Source of the DNA: Bryobacteraceae bacterium
Lineage (GTDB): Bacteria > Acidobacteriota > Terriglobia > Bryobacterales > Bryobacteraceae
Length of the DNA stretch: 64,000 nt
Direction: 5' to 3'
Assembly: GCA_023384675.1 (NCBI GenBank)
Contig: JAHDVK010000007.1
Coordinates: 62,001 to 126,000 of the forward strand
The notes below the pieces were generated by a model. It worked only from the letters and a program-made list of their open reading frames with translations. It did not search any database and was not told the DNA's origin. A program made the translations under genes and the position numbers. Positions 41,096 through 50,266 of this stretch are shown one piece after another; the stretch's first letter is position 1, and each line of letters starts with the position of its first letter.

Positions 41096-41794
41096 GTGAA
41101 GAAGCTCATGGATGGTTTTGTCCGTTTTCGCCAGGAAGTGTACCCGGGGATGCAGCCGCTTTTTCAGATGCTCAGCGGCGGGCAGCATCCGCGGGCGTTG
41201 TTCGTTACCTGCTCGGATTCGCGCGTTGAGCCGTCGCTGCTGATGCAGGCCGATCCTGGGGATCTTTTTATTTGCCGGAACGCGGGCAACATCGTACCGC
41301 CGTGGGGTGACGCTCAGGGCGGCGTGACGGCGACAATCGAGTACGCGGTGCAGGCCCTGTCGATCCCGCACATTGTGATCTGCGGCCACTCGGACTGCGG
41401 CGCGGTGAAGGCGATGCTGCATCCGGAGAAGCTGACTGCCATGCCGACGGTGGCGATGTGGCTCAACTTCGCCGAGTCGGCCAGGCGGGTGGTGACGGAG
41501 AGTTGCCATGGCTGCGATGAAGATGAGATGGTCCAGCGGATGACCTTTGAGAACGTGCTGACGCAGATCACGAATCTGAGCACGCATCCATCGGTGGCCT
41601 CCGCGCTGGCGCGCGGCTCGGTGAAACTGCATGGCTGGGTGTACGACTTTGAGCGCGGCCAACTCGTCGCTTTCGACGCCGAGAAAGGCGATTTCGTCGA
41701 GTTGACGGGCGACGCGGTAGAGAACATGCCGCACGCCACCCCCAAAGTGAGGAGGGCGAGTTACAGCATTCCCTCTCCAGGGGTTCAGACATGA
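41096..41794 (+). CDS. beta-class carbonic anhydrase
   Basis: Zinc enzyme interconverting CO2 and bicarbonate, 232 residues. Zinc ligands occur in FVTCSDSRVEPS near 39 (Cys-x-Asp-x-Arg) and ICGHSDCGAVKAML near 99-112 (His-x2-Cys). NAGNIVPP and TIEYAVQAL are family motifs. No signal peptide, so cytoplasmic. Its TGA overlaps the ATG of the SulP transporter, so the enzyme and the transporter are made together and probably handle bicarbonate supply or pH. Confidence 0.97.
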   Translation: MKKLMDGFVRFRQEVYPGMQPLFQMLSGGQHPRALFVTCSDSRVEPSLLMQADPGDLFICRNAGNIVPPWGDAQGGVTATIEYAVQALSIPHIVICGHSDCGAVKAMLHPEKLTAMPTVAMWLNFAESARRVVTESCHGCDEDEMVQRMTFENVLTQITNLSTHPSVASALARGSVKLHGWVYDFERGQLVAFDAEKGDFVELTGDAVENMPHATPKVRRASYSIPSPGVQT

Positions 41795-43314
41795 GTGAGC
41801 GCCGCGGCACGCCGTTTCAACTAGCCGACTTTGTTGCGTCGATCGTGGTGTTTCTGGTGGCCTTGCCCCTGTGTCTCGGCATCGCGATCGCGAGCGGCGT
41901 GCCGCCGGCGCTGGGTTTAGTTGCGGGGATCATCGGCGGGCTGGTGGTGGGCGCCCTGGCCGGTTCTCCGCTGCAGGTGAGTGGACCGGCGGCGGGGCTG
42001 GTGGTTCTGGTTTGGGAGTTGATCCAGAATTTCGGATTGGCCACGCTGGGTGTGGTGGTGTTGTGTGCCGGGCTGATTCAGGTGGCCGGGGGGCTGCTGG
42101 GGATTGGGCGCTGGTTCCGGGCGGTATCGCCGGCGGTGGTGAATGGGATGCTGGCGGGCATTGGGATTTTGATCCTCGCCTCGCAGTTCCATGTGATGGT
42201 GGACGATTCCCCGCGTGCGAGCGGCATATTGAACCTGCTTTCGATTCCCGAGGCGATCTACAAGGGCATCTTTCCCGTGGACGGGAGCAGCCACCATATC
42301 GCGGCAGTGGTGGGCATCATCACGATTGTGTCTCTGCTGATGTGGAACCGCTACAAGCCCGAGCGGCTGAAACTGATTCCTGGTGCGCTGGTGGGCGTGT
42401 CAATCGCCACCGGAATCGCGGCGGTGATGCAATTGCCAATCCGGTATGTTGATTTGCCCGAGAAGCTGTGGGAGTCGGTCGAGTTTACGCCGGTGGCGTC
42501 GTTCGCGGTGCTGGCTAATCCCGCGGTGATTGTCGCCGTGATCGGCATGGCTTTCGTGGCGAGCGCCGAAAGCCTGCTTTGCGCGGTGGCGGTGGACCGG
42601 CTCCACACAGGCCCGCGAACGAACTTCGACCGCGAGCTTTTCGCGCAGGGGGTGGGGAACACGCTGTGCGGCGCGCTCGGGGCGCTGCCGCTGACAGGCG
42701 TCATCGTGCGTAGCTCGGCGAACCTGCAGGCGGGAGCGAAGACGCGCATGTCGGCCATCCTGCACGGGTTGTGGCTGCTGATCCTGGTGGTCACTTTGCC
42801 GTTTGTGCTGGAGCGGATTCCGATCGCGGCGCTGGCGGCGATCCTGGTCCACACGGGCTACAAACTGGTGAATGTCGAGAACGCCAAACAGGTGAAGCGC
42901 TATGGCTGGCTGCCGTTTTTGATCTACCTCGTGACGATCGCGGTGATCGTTTCTGTGGATTTGCTGACGGGCATCATGGCCGGCATCGTGCTATCGATCG
43001 CAAAGCTTGTCTTCAAGGTGACGAGGCTTTGGATCCGCGTGGAGCCCGGCGAGGGGAACCGCGTGGACGTGTACATCGAGGGCGCGGCGACATTTCTGAA
43101 GCTCCCGACACTGGCGCACGCTTTGGAGCGCATTCCGAACGGCAGCGACGTGCATCTGCACGTCCAGCGCCTGCTCTACATCGATCACTCGTGCATGGAT
43201 TTGCTGCGAAGCTGGGAAAAGCAGCAGGCCGAATATGGCACGAAATTGATCGTGGAGTGGAGCGAATTGAACCGGCGGTACCATGCTCCGATGTCGCTGA
43301 CGCGGGTCGCGTGA
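41791..43314 (+). CDS. SulP-family anion (likely bicarbonate) transporter
   Basis: SLC26/SulP inner-membrane anion transporter of 507 residues with about 11-14 hydrophobic segments in the first 410, then a STAS-like domain with HLHVQRLLYIDHSCMDLLR. LQVSGPAAGLVVL and RSSANLQAGAKTRMSAI fit the SulP family. Because of coupling to a carbonic anhydrase, bicarbonate is the most probable ion, as in cyanobacterial BicA; sulfate is the alternative. It overlaps the anhydrase stop by four bases. Confidence 0.92.
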   Translation: MSERRGTPFQLADFVASIVVFLVALPLCLGIAIASGVPPALGLVAGIIGGLVVGALAGSPLQVSGPAAGLVVLVWELIQNFGLATLGVVVLCAGLIQVAGGLLGIGRWFRAVSPAVVNGMLAGIGILILASQFHVMVDDSPRASGILNLLSIPEAIYKGIFPVDGSSHHIAAVVGIITIVSLLMWNRYKPERLKLIPGALVGVSIATGIAAVMQLPIRYVDLPEKLWESVEFTPVASFAVLANPAVIVAVIGMAFVASAESLLCAVAVDRLHTGPRTNFDRELFAQGVGNTLCGALGALPLTGVIVRSSANLQAGAKTRMSAILHGLWLLILVVTLPFVLERIPIAALAAILVHTGYKLVNVENAKQVKRYGWLPFLIYLVTIAVIVSVDLLTGIMAGIVLSIAKLVFKVTRLWIRVEPGEGNRVDVYIEGAATFLKLPTLAHALERIPNGSDVHLHVQRLLYIDHSCMDLLRSWEKQQAEYGTKLIVEWSELNRRYHAPMSLTRVA

Positions 43315-43365
43315 AAAGACCCCATTAAGCGATCCAAAGATACCTGCCAAAGGTCAAATTTCTGA

Positions 43366-43394
43366 TTGAAGAGCCGTTTAGCGGACTATATACT
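43366..43394 (+). promoter_or_regulatory. promoter of the TonB-dependent receptor gene
   Basis: TTGAAG (43366-43371), 17-base spacer and TATACT (43389-43394). Transcript start near 43401, leader about 26 bases with AGGAGGT eight bases before the ATG. Same -10 as the promoters at 50225 and 7497. Confidence 0.78.
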
Positions 43395-43426
43395 ATCTGA
43401 GGATTTGTCGCTCAGGAGGTCCGAAT

Positions 43427-46400
43427 ATGCTAACGGGGAAATGGATCCAAGGTGCGCTTGCGTGCTTTTTTTTGTGCGCGCCTTTGGGAGCGCAGGAAGT
43501 CAGATCGATGCTCTTTGGCCGGGTGCTTGATCAGCAGGGGGCGTCGGTGGTGGGGGCGACGGTGGTGGTCCGCAACACGGACACGGGGTTGGCGATCACC
43601 TTACGAACAAACGACCAGGGCTACTATGAGGCCAACCTGCTGATGCCCGGTACGTATGAGTTGGCGGCGGAGATGCCGGGGTTCAAGAGGCTGATTCGCG
43701 GTGGTGTGACGCTGCCGGTGTCATCGCGTATCGAGGTGAACCTGCCGCTCGAGGTGGGCGGCGTGACGGAGACGATTTCCGTGACGGCGGATGCGCCGCT
43801 GCTGGAAACGAACGCGGTGTCCACCGGCCGCGTGCTGGACAACAAGACGGTAATGGAGTTGCCCGTGATGGGTAATTCGGCCATGCTACTGGTGAAGTTG
43901 ACGCCAGGAGTGCAGTATGGGGGTGTGAATAACTACCTGGCGTTGCACTCGAATGCGGGCGGATCGGACTACAATGTGGCCGGTAACATTGGTGGCAACA
44001 TGTGGACGCTGGACGGCGCGCCGAACCAGGGACCGGGACGCCGCACGGCTTTCCTGCCCTATACCGATGCGGTGGCAGAGTTCAAGGTGGAGACGAATAA
44101 CTTCGACGCCGGGATAGGCCAGACCTCGGGCGCGGCGATTTCGATGATTTCGAAATCGGGCACGAACGAATATCACGGCACGATGACCTGGCAACACTGG
44201 CAGCAGCGCTGGCAGGGCACACCATTCTTTGTCAAACAGAACTACTATCGCCGCATCGCGCAGGCCGAGGCCGCGGGCAACACGGCTCTTGCGAATGACC
44301 TTCGCAGCCAGGATAAGCAGCCGACGGGGCGGTCGAACAACTGGGGCGCTTCGGGCGGCGGTCCGGTGAGTATTCCCAAACTGTACGACGGCAGGAACAA
44401 GCTTTTCTGGTTTTTTACCTACAACGCCTTCAAGGACGTCAAAGTCGAGGACGCGGCGGCCTTCAACCGGACAGTGCCGACGCTGCGGCAGAGGGAAGGC
44501 GATTTCAGCGAAGGCTTGGCGCTGCCCAACGCCATCCAGCACACGATTTTCGACCCGATCACGATCATGCGGGATCCGGCGCGGCCGAATAACTTCATCC
44601 GGACGATGTTTCCGAACAATGTGATTCCGCGTTCGCGGATGGTGAATCCGGCGTACAACCGGATCCGGGATTTTTATCCCCTGCCGAACGTGGCCATCCC
44701 GTCGGGGCTGGACCCGGTGAACAATTATCTGGCCTCGCAGACGCCTTACAACTGGGATTACTACGCGTACTCGAACCGCGTCGATTACAACCTGAGCGAC
44801 AAATGGCGCATGTTCGGGCGGTGGTCGATCAACAACTTCGGCCCCGAGGACCGGGGCGACTGGACGTATGAAACGGCGCGGGGCATGAACCTGAACGGGT
44901 TGGTCCGCAACAACAAAGGCGGCAACGTGGACGTGATCTACACCCAGTCGCCAACCACGTTCTGGAACCTGAATGTGGCGATGAACCAGTTCCGGGAAGG
45001 CAACGTGCGGCCCTTCCCGGAGAGCTTCAAGCCTAGCGAAATCGGTTTGCCCTCCTACCTCGACCAGAAGGCGGGCGCCCTCACCATGCTGCCGCAGATG
45101 AACGTGAATGGGATGTCCACCATCAGCCCCGGTGGCGTGGGCGTGTTCACGCGCACGCGCATCATGACCGCCAAACTGGAGATGACCCACATCCGCGGCA
45201 AGCACACGCTTCGCGCGGCGTTTGATAACCGCAACATGTTCCGCGCCGGCGGCGGCGGCGGCAATACGAGCGGCAACTTCGTCTTCAATAACCAGTGGAC
45301 CCGCCGCAACGACGATGGCAACACGCCCGCCTCGAACCTGAGCCATGGCTGGGCGGCGTTCGCCCTCGGCATCCCCGCCTCGATGGCGATCGCCACCAAC
45401 GACACGTTCGCGATGCACAACCCCTACTACGGCTGGTTCATTCAGGACACCTGGCGCGTGACGCCGAAGCTGACGCTGAACCTGGGGCTGCGCAACGAGT
45501 ACGAGCGGGGACCGACCGAGCGGTATGACCGCATGATCGGGGCTTTCGACGCTTCGCTGCCAAATCCACTTGCCCGGGCCGCGGAAGCGAATTACGCGGC
45601 GAACCCGATTCCGGAGTTGCCCGCTTCGCAGTTCAGGATTGCGGGCGGCAATACCTACGTGGGTGTCAATGGCGCGCCGCGGCAACTTTACCGGAATGAG
45701 TTTATGTGGCTGCCGCGCATCGGCGTGGCCTATTCGCTTGATAACAAGACCGTGCTGCGCGGCGGTTACGGCGTGTTTTTCGACACCATCAACGTCCTGA
45801 ACTTCGGCCCGAATCAGTTCGGTTATTCACGAACGACGAATGCGATCATGACAAACGATTTTGGCCAGAGCTGGAACTTCACGGGCAACGCCAATCCTAA
45901 CAATGGCGGTTCGCCTTTGAACGATCCCTTCCCGGTCCGCGCCGATGGTTCCCGCTTCGATGAACCCACGCGCAACGGTCTCGGCTCCATGGCTGTCGCC
46001 GGGCGCGGCTACAGTTATACCGATTTCAATCAGCCGCATGCGCGCCAACAGCGCTGGCAGGCCGGCATGCAGCGGCAGTTTGGCGCGAACTGGGTGCTGA
46101 CGGCCACGTACGCCGGTTCCTACTCCGACCGGATCTCGATCTCCACGCGCGAGGATTTCCTGCCGGAGCAGTTCTGGGCCGACGGGTTGGTCCGCAACAA
46201 CGCCATTGCCACGAATATGAACGCCAACGTGCCGAATCCGTTCCGGGTGACCCTGCTGAATCGCGCCGACTACGACCCGCTGGTGTGGACGGATCTGAAC
46301 TCGAACGCGTTCTTCACGCAGCAGTTCATCCGCAAGCACCAGTTGCTGCGCGGCTTACCGCTCAATTCCAGCGGGCTGAACAACACCAAGGATTTTGGGT

Positions 46401-47095
46401 ACTGGACGCGCACCAACGAGATCCAACTCACCATGGAGAAGCGCTTCGCCGCCGGCTGGAACCTGATGACGAGCTATACCGGGATGCATATCCGGGAAGC
46501 GGACTTCCTGTTCAACGAATGGGACCCGCGGCCCACCCGGCGCGTCTCGAACGACGGCCGGCCACACCGCTTCATCACCACCGGCATCTACGAACTGCCG
46601 TTCGGCAAGGGCAAGCCGCTGGCCGCGAATGTCAACAAGGCCGGCAATCTGATTATCGGCGGCTGGCAGCTTGCATCCACTCTGGAGTGGCAACCGGGTC
46701 CGCTAGTCGATTTCGGGTCAAACGTCTGGTTCTATGGCAGCGATCTGAGCCAGATCACCAATGTGCAGCGGTCGTTCGAGACCTGGTTCAACACCGCTGA
46801 CTTCGAGCGGGTGAACGCGAATGGACCGAATGCATTCCACCGCCGGATGTTCCCGCCGCGCATCGATGACTTACGCCGCGACCACACGCTGCAGTGGAAT
46901 GCGAACGTGTCGAAGAACCTGCCCATCAGCGAGCGATGGAACCTGCAGCTTCGCCTTGACGCGTTGAACGTCCTGAACCGGTCGCAGATGAACGCGCCTG
47001 TGACGGACCCCTTTTCCACAAACTTTGGCCGGATAGTTTCGCAGACCTCGGCCACGAACCGGTGGATCCAGATTCAGGCCCGGCTGACCTTTTAG
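43427..47095 (+). CDS. TonB-dependent receptor with carboxypeptidase-regulatory-like domain
   Basis: Outer-membrane, TonB-energised receptor of 1222 residues. A signal peptide (ACFFLCAPLGAQ, to about 23) is followed by a Cna-B/CarboxypepD-reg-like domain (about 27-115; GRVLDQQGASVVGATVVVRN), then plug (RVLDNKTVMELPVMGNS; GGNMWTLDGAPNQ) and a large beta barrel ending in an aromatic strand, ARLTF. Acidobacteria typically hold many such OmpA-related receptors; the substrate is often an oligosaccharide and is not known here. A strong terminator follows. Confidence 0.93.
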   Translation: MLTGKWIQGALACFFLCAPLGAQEVRSMLFGRVLDQQGASVVGATVVVRNTDTGLAITLRTNDQGYYEANLLMPGTYELAAEMPGFKRLIRGGVTLPVSSRIEVNLPLEVGGVTETISVTADAPLLETNAVSTGRVLDNKTVMELPVMGNSAMLLVKLTPGVQYGGVNNYLALHSNAGGSDYNVAGNIGGNMWTLDGAPNQGPGRRTAFLPYTDAVAEFKVETNNFDAGIGQTSGAAISMISKSGTNEYHGTMTWQHWQQRWQGTPFFVKQNYYRRIAQAEAAGNTALANDLRSQDKQPTGRSNNWGASGGGPVSIPKLYDGRNKLFWFFTYNAFKDVKVEDAAAFNRTVPTLRQREGDFSEGLALPNAIQHTIFDPITIMRDPARPNNFIRTMFPNNVIPRSRMVNPAYNRIRDFYPLPNVAIPSGLDPVNNYLASQTPYNWDYYAYSNRVDYNLSDKWRMFGRWSINNFGPEDRGDWTYETARGMNLNGLVRNNKGGNVDVIYTQSPTTFWNLNVAMNQFREGNVRPFPESFKPSEIGLPSYLDQKAGALTMLPQMNVNGMSTISPGGVGVFTRTRIMTAKLEMTHIRGKHTLRAAFDNRNMFRAGGGGGNTSGNFVFNNQWTRRNDDGNTPASNLSHGWAAFALGIPASMAIATNDTFAMHNPYYGWFIQDTWRVTPKLTLNLGLRNEYERGPTERYDRMIGAFDASLPNPLARAAEANYAANPIPELPASQFRIAGGNTYVGVNGAPRQLYRNEFMWLPRIGVAYSLDNKTVLRGGYGVFFDTINVLNFGPNQFGYSRTTNAIMTNDFGQSWNFTGNANPNNGGSPLNDPFPVRADGSRFDEPTRNGLGSMAVAGRGYSYTDFNQPHARQQRWQAGMQRQFGANWVLTATYAGSYSDRISISTREDFLPEQFWADGLVRNNAIATNMNANVPNPFRVTLLNRADYDPLVWTDLNSNAFFTQQFIRKHQLLRGLPLNSSGLNNTKDFGYWTRTNEIQLTMEKRFAAGWNLMTSYTGMHIREADFLFNEWDPRPTRRVSNDGRPHRFITTGIYELPFGKGKPLAANVNKAGNLIIGGWQLASTLEWQPGPLVDFGSNVWFYGSDLSQITNVQRSFETWFNTADFERVNANGPNAFHRRMFPPRIDDLRRDHTLQWNANVSKNLPISERWNLQLRLDALNVLNRSQMNAPVTDPFSTNFGRIVSQTSATNRWIQIQARLTF

Positions 47096-47112
47096 CTCTC
47101 CGTTCCAGTCCG

Positions 47113-47154
47113 AAAACCTCGCGGGCGGCGTTCCGGCGCCGCCCGCGAGGTTTT
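47113..47154 (+). terminator. intrinsic terminator after the TonB-dependent receptor gene
   Basis: A perfect 18-bp stem (AAAACCTCGCGGGCGGCG and its complement) with a six-base TTCCGG loop, ending in TTTT. It lies 18 bases after the stop. Confidence 0.9.
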
Positions 47155-47171
47155 CAGGCGACAATGGAGGT

Positions 47172-47780
47172 GTGATTGAAACCATCATTTTCGACATGGG
47201 CCGGGTGCTGATCCATTTTGATTTCGACCGTGCGTACGCACGAATGACGGGTCTCAGCGGGCTGACCACGGCTGAGATGCGCGACCGGCTGCGGGCCGCG
47301 GGAGTGGTGCATGAGTACGAATGCGGCCAGATCGAGTCGCGGGATTTCGTCAAGCGGGTGAATGAAGCGCTTGGGATTACTCTTGAATTCGATGAATTCC
47401 GTGAGATCTGGATGTCGATTTTCTTCGAAGAAACCCTGATTCCGGAGTCATTTCTGGAAGCTTTGCGCAGCCGTTACCGCCTCGTCCTGCTCTCCAATAC
47501 AAACGAGATGCACTATACGATGCTGGAGGAGCGGTTCCCGATTCTCAGGCACTTCGACGCTTACACACTGTCGTACAAGGTCGGCGCGATGAAACCGGAA
47601 AGACGCATTTATGCGGATGCGGTGGCGAAGGCGGGCTGCGCGCCCGCGCGGTGCTTCTTCACCGACGATATCCCGGAATATGTCGAGGGGGCGCGGCGGT
47701 TCGGGATTGACGCTGTTCAGTTCCAGGGCTTCACGGCTTTGCAGGCGGAATTACGCGCGCGGGGCGTGGCGTGGGACTAG
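47172..47780 (+). CDS. HAD-superfamily phosphatase (YihX-like)
   Basis: Haloacid-dehalogenase-like hydrolase of 202 residues in the subgroup close to E. coli YihX, which dephosphorylates alpha-glucose-1-phosphate. Motif I reads FDMGRVL (nucleophile Asp, with the second Asp replaced by Gly, as in that subgroup). Motif II is LLSNTNE near 106, motif III Lys in SYKVGAMKPERRIY near 138, motif IV FFTDDIPE near 163. The GTG start has GACAAT six bases upstream, another leaderless-type layout. Substrate remains open. Confidence 0.88.
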   Translation: MIETIIFDMGRVLIHFDFDRAYARMTGLSGLTTAEMRDRLRAAGVVHEYECGQIESRDFVKRVNEALGITLEFDEFREIWMSIFFEETLIPESFLEALRSRYRLVLLSNTNEMHYTMLEERFPILRHFDAYTLSYKVGAMKPERRIYADAVAKAGCAPARCFFTDDIPEYVEGARRFGIDAVQFQGFTALQAELRARGVAWD

Positions 47781-47795
47781 CACGGCACTGGCGGG

Positions 47796-49892
47796 CTAGC
47801 GGACAAGGGGAAGGAATTCGCGGATCTGGGTGATCTGAGCTTTCAGCTGGGGGGCGTTGTGGTGGGCGGGCTGGAGGCGGAGGGCTTGTTCGAGGTGCTT
47901 TTGCGCGCCGGCGAGCTGGTCGCGTCGATTATCACGATTAAACAGGCTCAAATAGTTCTGTCCCAAAAGAATATGGGCTTCGACATCGGCAGGATCTTCT
48001 TTTAACGAACGCTCGCAATATGGAATGGCTCGAAGGTAATTGTCGAGGTGAAATTCGCAGGAACAAAGGCCGTAATAGGCCGAGGCCTTTTGCGTGCGGT
48101 GCAAGGCGCGGCGGCCTGAACGGTTTTTCGTGACGCCGTGGCCGACGGCGTAAAAGGCGATTTTCCGAAGAGCGCCGCTATTGAAATCGGAAAGCGCCAG
48201 CGAGCGCTGGTAATCTAGAGTCGCTTCTTCGTGCTTGTCCAAAAACAGGCGGGCATCGGCGCGCAGCAGGTGAGCCTGGGCCGATGCATTATCGAGTTCG
48301 AGCGCGCGGGTGGCGGACTTTTCGGCGTCCTCGTAGCGTTCCACCTGGATCAGGGCTTCGGCGAGCACACTGTGGACGTAGCTGTCCGAAGGCGCCTGGC
48401 CGGCAGCCTGTTGCACCTGGCGGACGGCTTCGGGGGCGTCGCCGGTCTGGAGCAGCAGGATGGCCGTCATGACGCGGGCTTCGACGAAGTCCTGATCGGC
48501 GTTCACCGCCTGGCGGCACGACTTCAGGGCCTTGGCGCTGTCGCCTTGCGCATTCTGCACGCGGCACAGCAGCAGCGCGGCTTCGCTGTAGTTGGGCTCT
48601 TCGCGGAGGGCAGCTTCCAGCAGGGTCGCGGCGCGGCGGAGTTGGGGATCGCCGCCGCGGGAGCGGTCCCAGATCTGCTGCGCCTCCTGGTAGTTCGACC
48701 GCGCCTGGGGCTTCACGGTGCGCTGGTAGAGCAGGCGGAGAGAGATGGTCTGGGTGGCGCCGGGAACGAGGTTTACTTCGAGCGTGGCGGGCTCGTAACC
48801 CATGCGGACGCCCCGCACGGAATGCGTGCCGCTGGCGAGGCCCGGAATGTGGAGCGGCTTGCCGGGCGAGGCGACGCCGTAGCGCTGGTCGTCGACATAA
48901 ATTTCGACGTTTTCGAGGTTGGCTTCGACGATGAGAGTGCCGTTAGCTAGTTGGGTTGCGGAGGCCGCCACCTGCTGGCGGCGCGTAGGCGAGAAGCCGA
49001 GCAGCAGGTCGTTGGGAAAGTCGCCGTGGTCGGTGGGGGTTTGCGTGACGCCGCGCGTGCGGGTGTAGCTGCGGACTTCGCGGCGAACGTAGTCGATGAG
49101 TTCGTCGGCGGTGACGATGCCGTCGTTGGGATCGGTGTCGGCCTGGCCGAGCCAGCCCCGCACCAGGAAATAGGTGAAGACACCGGAGCCGCTGGCAAGG
49201 GCTTCGTCCTCGTAGCTTCGCTCGGCCTCGCGGCTTGAGTTGAGGGTGAGGAATGAGCGTGGCAGGTTACGGAAGCTTTCGTTGATGCGCTCGATGGAGC
49301 TGTCCGGGGAGATCTTGCCTGAGTGGCAGGCGTCGGTCAACAACACTTTCCAGCGGGCCTTGACCTGCTTGGAAAGGACTTCGCTGAGGCGGGCCATCGG
49401 GTAGGCGGTCTCGGCGATCTCGCCCGGTTTCACGTCAAAGGGAGCGAGATAGCCGCGGCCCTGGGGATCGACGAGGCCGTGGCCGACGAAGTACACGACG
49501 GCGCGGTCGGGTTCCGCGGCGACCGAAGGGAGCCATTCCTCGAGCGCTTCGCGGATATTGGCGAGCGTGGCGTCCTTGCCGAGCAATTTGCGGACGTTTT
49601 CCCATTCCATGTTGCCGCCCTCCTTCGAGATGAGGGCGGAGTAAAGCGCCTCGGCGTCGCGCTCGGCGAAGCGCAGGTCGTCGTCGCCGCTGAGGTGGAG
49701 ATAGTCGGAGACGCCGATGACCACGGCATAGCCGCGCGGCACGGCGACGGGTTGATCGATGCCGGGCGGCGGCGTGGGCAGGGGTTCGTGGACGAGGTCG
49801 CGCTGTTGCGGAGCCTTGGGCGGCGGAGTGGGGGCTTGAGCGGCCAGGGCGGCGGTCAAACCCAGCAGGAGAAGTGGTGAGAGCAGTGGCAT
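47796..49892 (-). CDS. secreted caspase-like peptidase with PEGA and TPR domains
   Basis: A 698-residue exported protein. Signal peptide LSPLLLLGLTAALAAQ (to about 19). Residues about 50-300 are a C14 caspase-like domain: RGYAVVIGVSDYLHL, catalytic His in VVYFVGHGLVD near 140, catalytic Cys in VLLTDACHSGKI near 190. A PEGA domain (about 320-390; LIVEANLENVEIYVDDQRYG) and 6-7 TPR repeats (about 415-690) follow. The tandem of protease and protein-binding repeats suggests a regulated protease or scaffold in the envelope. It diverges from a secreted-protein operon. Targets unknown. Confidence 0.88.
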   Translation of the reverse strand: MPLLSPLLLLGLTAALAAQAPTPPPKAPQQRDLVHEPLPTPPPGIDQPVAVPRGYAVVIGVSDYLHLSGDDDLRFAERDAEALYSALISKEGGNMEWENVRKLLGKDATLANIREALEEWLPSVAAEPDRAVVYFVGHGLVDPQGRGYLAPFDVKPGEIAETAYPMARLSEVLSKQVKARWKVLLTDACHSGKISPDSSIERINESFRNLPRSFLTLNSSREAERSYEDEALASGSGVFTYFLVRGWLGQADTDPNDGIVTADELIDYVRREVRSYTRTRGVTQTPTDHGDFPNDLLLGFSPTRRQQVAASATQLANGTLIVEANLENVEIYVDDQRYGVASPGKPLHIPGLASGTHSVRGVRMGYEPATLEVNLVPGATQTISLRLLYQRTVKPQARSNYQEAQQIWDRSRGGDPQLRRAATLLEAALREEPNYSEAALLLCRVQNAQGDSAKALKSCRQAVNADQDFVEARVMTAILLLQTGDAPEAVRQVQQAAGQAPSDSYVHSVLAEALIQVERYEDAEKSATRALELDNASAQAHLLRADARLFLDKHEEATLDYQRSLALSDFNSGALRKIAFYAVGHGVTKNRSGRRALHRTQKASAYYGLCSCEFHLDNYLRAIPYCERSLKEDPADVEAHILLGQNYLSLFNRDNRRDQLAGAQKHLEQALRLQPAHHNAPQLKAQITQIREFLPLVR

Positions 49893-50073
49893 GGACCTCC
49901 GGAGCGGCAGGGCACGCAACACGCCGAGACGGGGACGGGGATGACCGGTCTGGTGTTGCACAACTGGAAGCGCCCTCTTCTGGGAATTGGACCATTTCAG
50001 CGGCTTGGGCGCAAGGGTAGGGTGGGTGGGGTGAATGAAATGGGCTCAGTGCTAGCGCTTCACAGGGCGTTTA

Positions 50074-50141
50074 CCTCCGCCTGACGGCGGAGGCCCGGAC
50101 GGGGCGGGACTGAGTCCCGCGCAGGCTGAAGCCTGCCCTAC
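50074..50141. repeat. REP-like palindrome cluster, copy C (triple)
   Basis: Three palindromes lie in a row: CCTCCGCC-TGAC-GGCGGAGG, GCGGGAC-TGA-GTCCCGC and GCAGGC-TGAA-GCCTGC, ending in CCTAC. The last one is the inverse of GTAGGGCAGGCTTCAGCC, so it is the same family as copies A and B. Confidence 0.65.
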
Positions 50142-50201
50142 TTTTGGGCGGGGTCTCGCACCAGTTCCATTCGCGCGATGCGCGGGGATCTTTCGGTCAG
50201 T

Positions 50202-50230
50202 TTGAAAGCGGGGCTGGGGACCGCTATACT
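50202..50230 (+). promoter_or_regulatory. promoter of the Ig-like/propeller/Nidogen operon
   Basis: TTGAAA (50202-50207), 17-base spacer, TATACT (50225-50230). TSS near 50237, leader about 30 bases, with GGAGGGG eight bases before the ATG at 50267. Confidence 0.8.
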
Positions 50231-50266
50231 AAAGCCCGACCGAAAGACTGGAACCGGAGGGGTTTC

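Larger units (their letters stand above)
49893..50266. other. divergent intergenic region with palindromes and promoter
   Basis: It contains the REP-like cluster (50074-50141) and the promoter of the Ig-like operon. The caspase gene has GGAGG only two to three bases before its ATG. No frame in the region is supported as coding. Confidence 0.5.

Noticed and set aside
43886-45685. A 599-residue frame antisense to the TonB-dependent receptor
   Set aside because: Arg/Val/His-rich mirror of the barrel-coding sequence with no domain.
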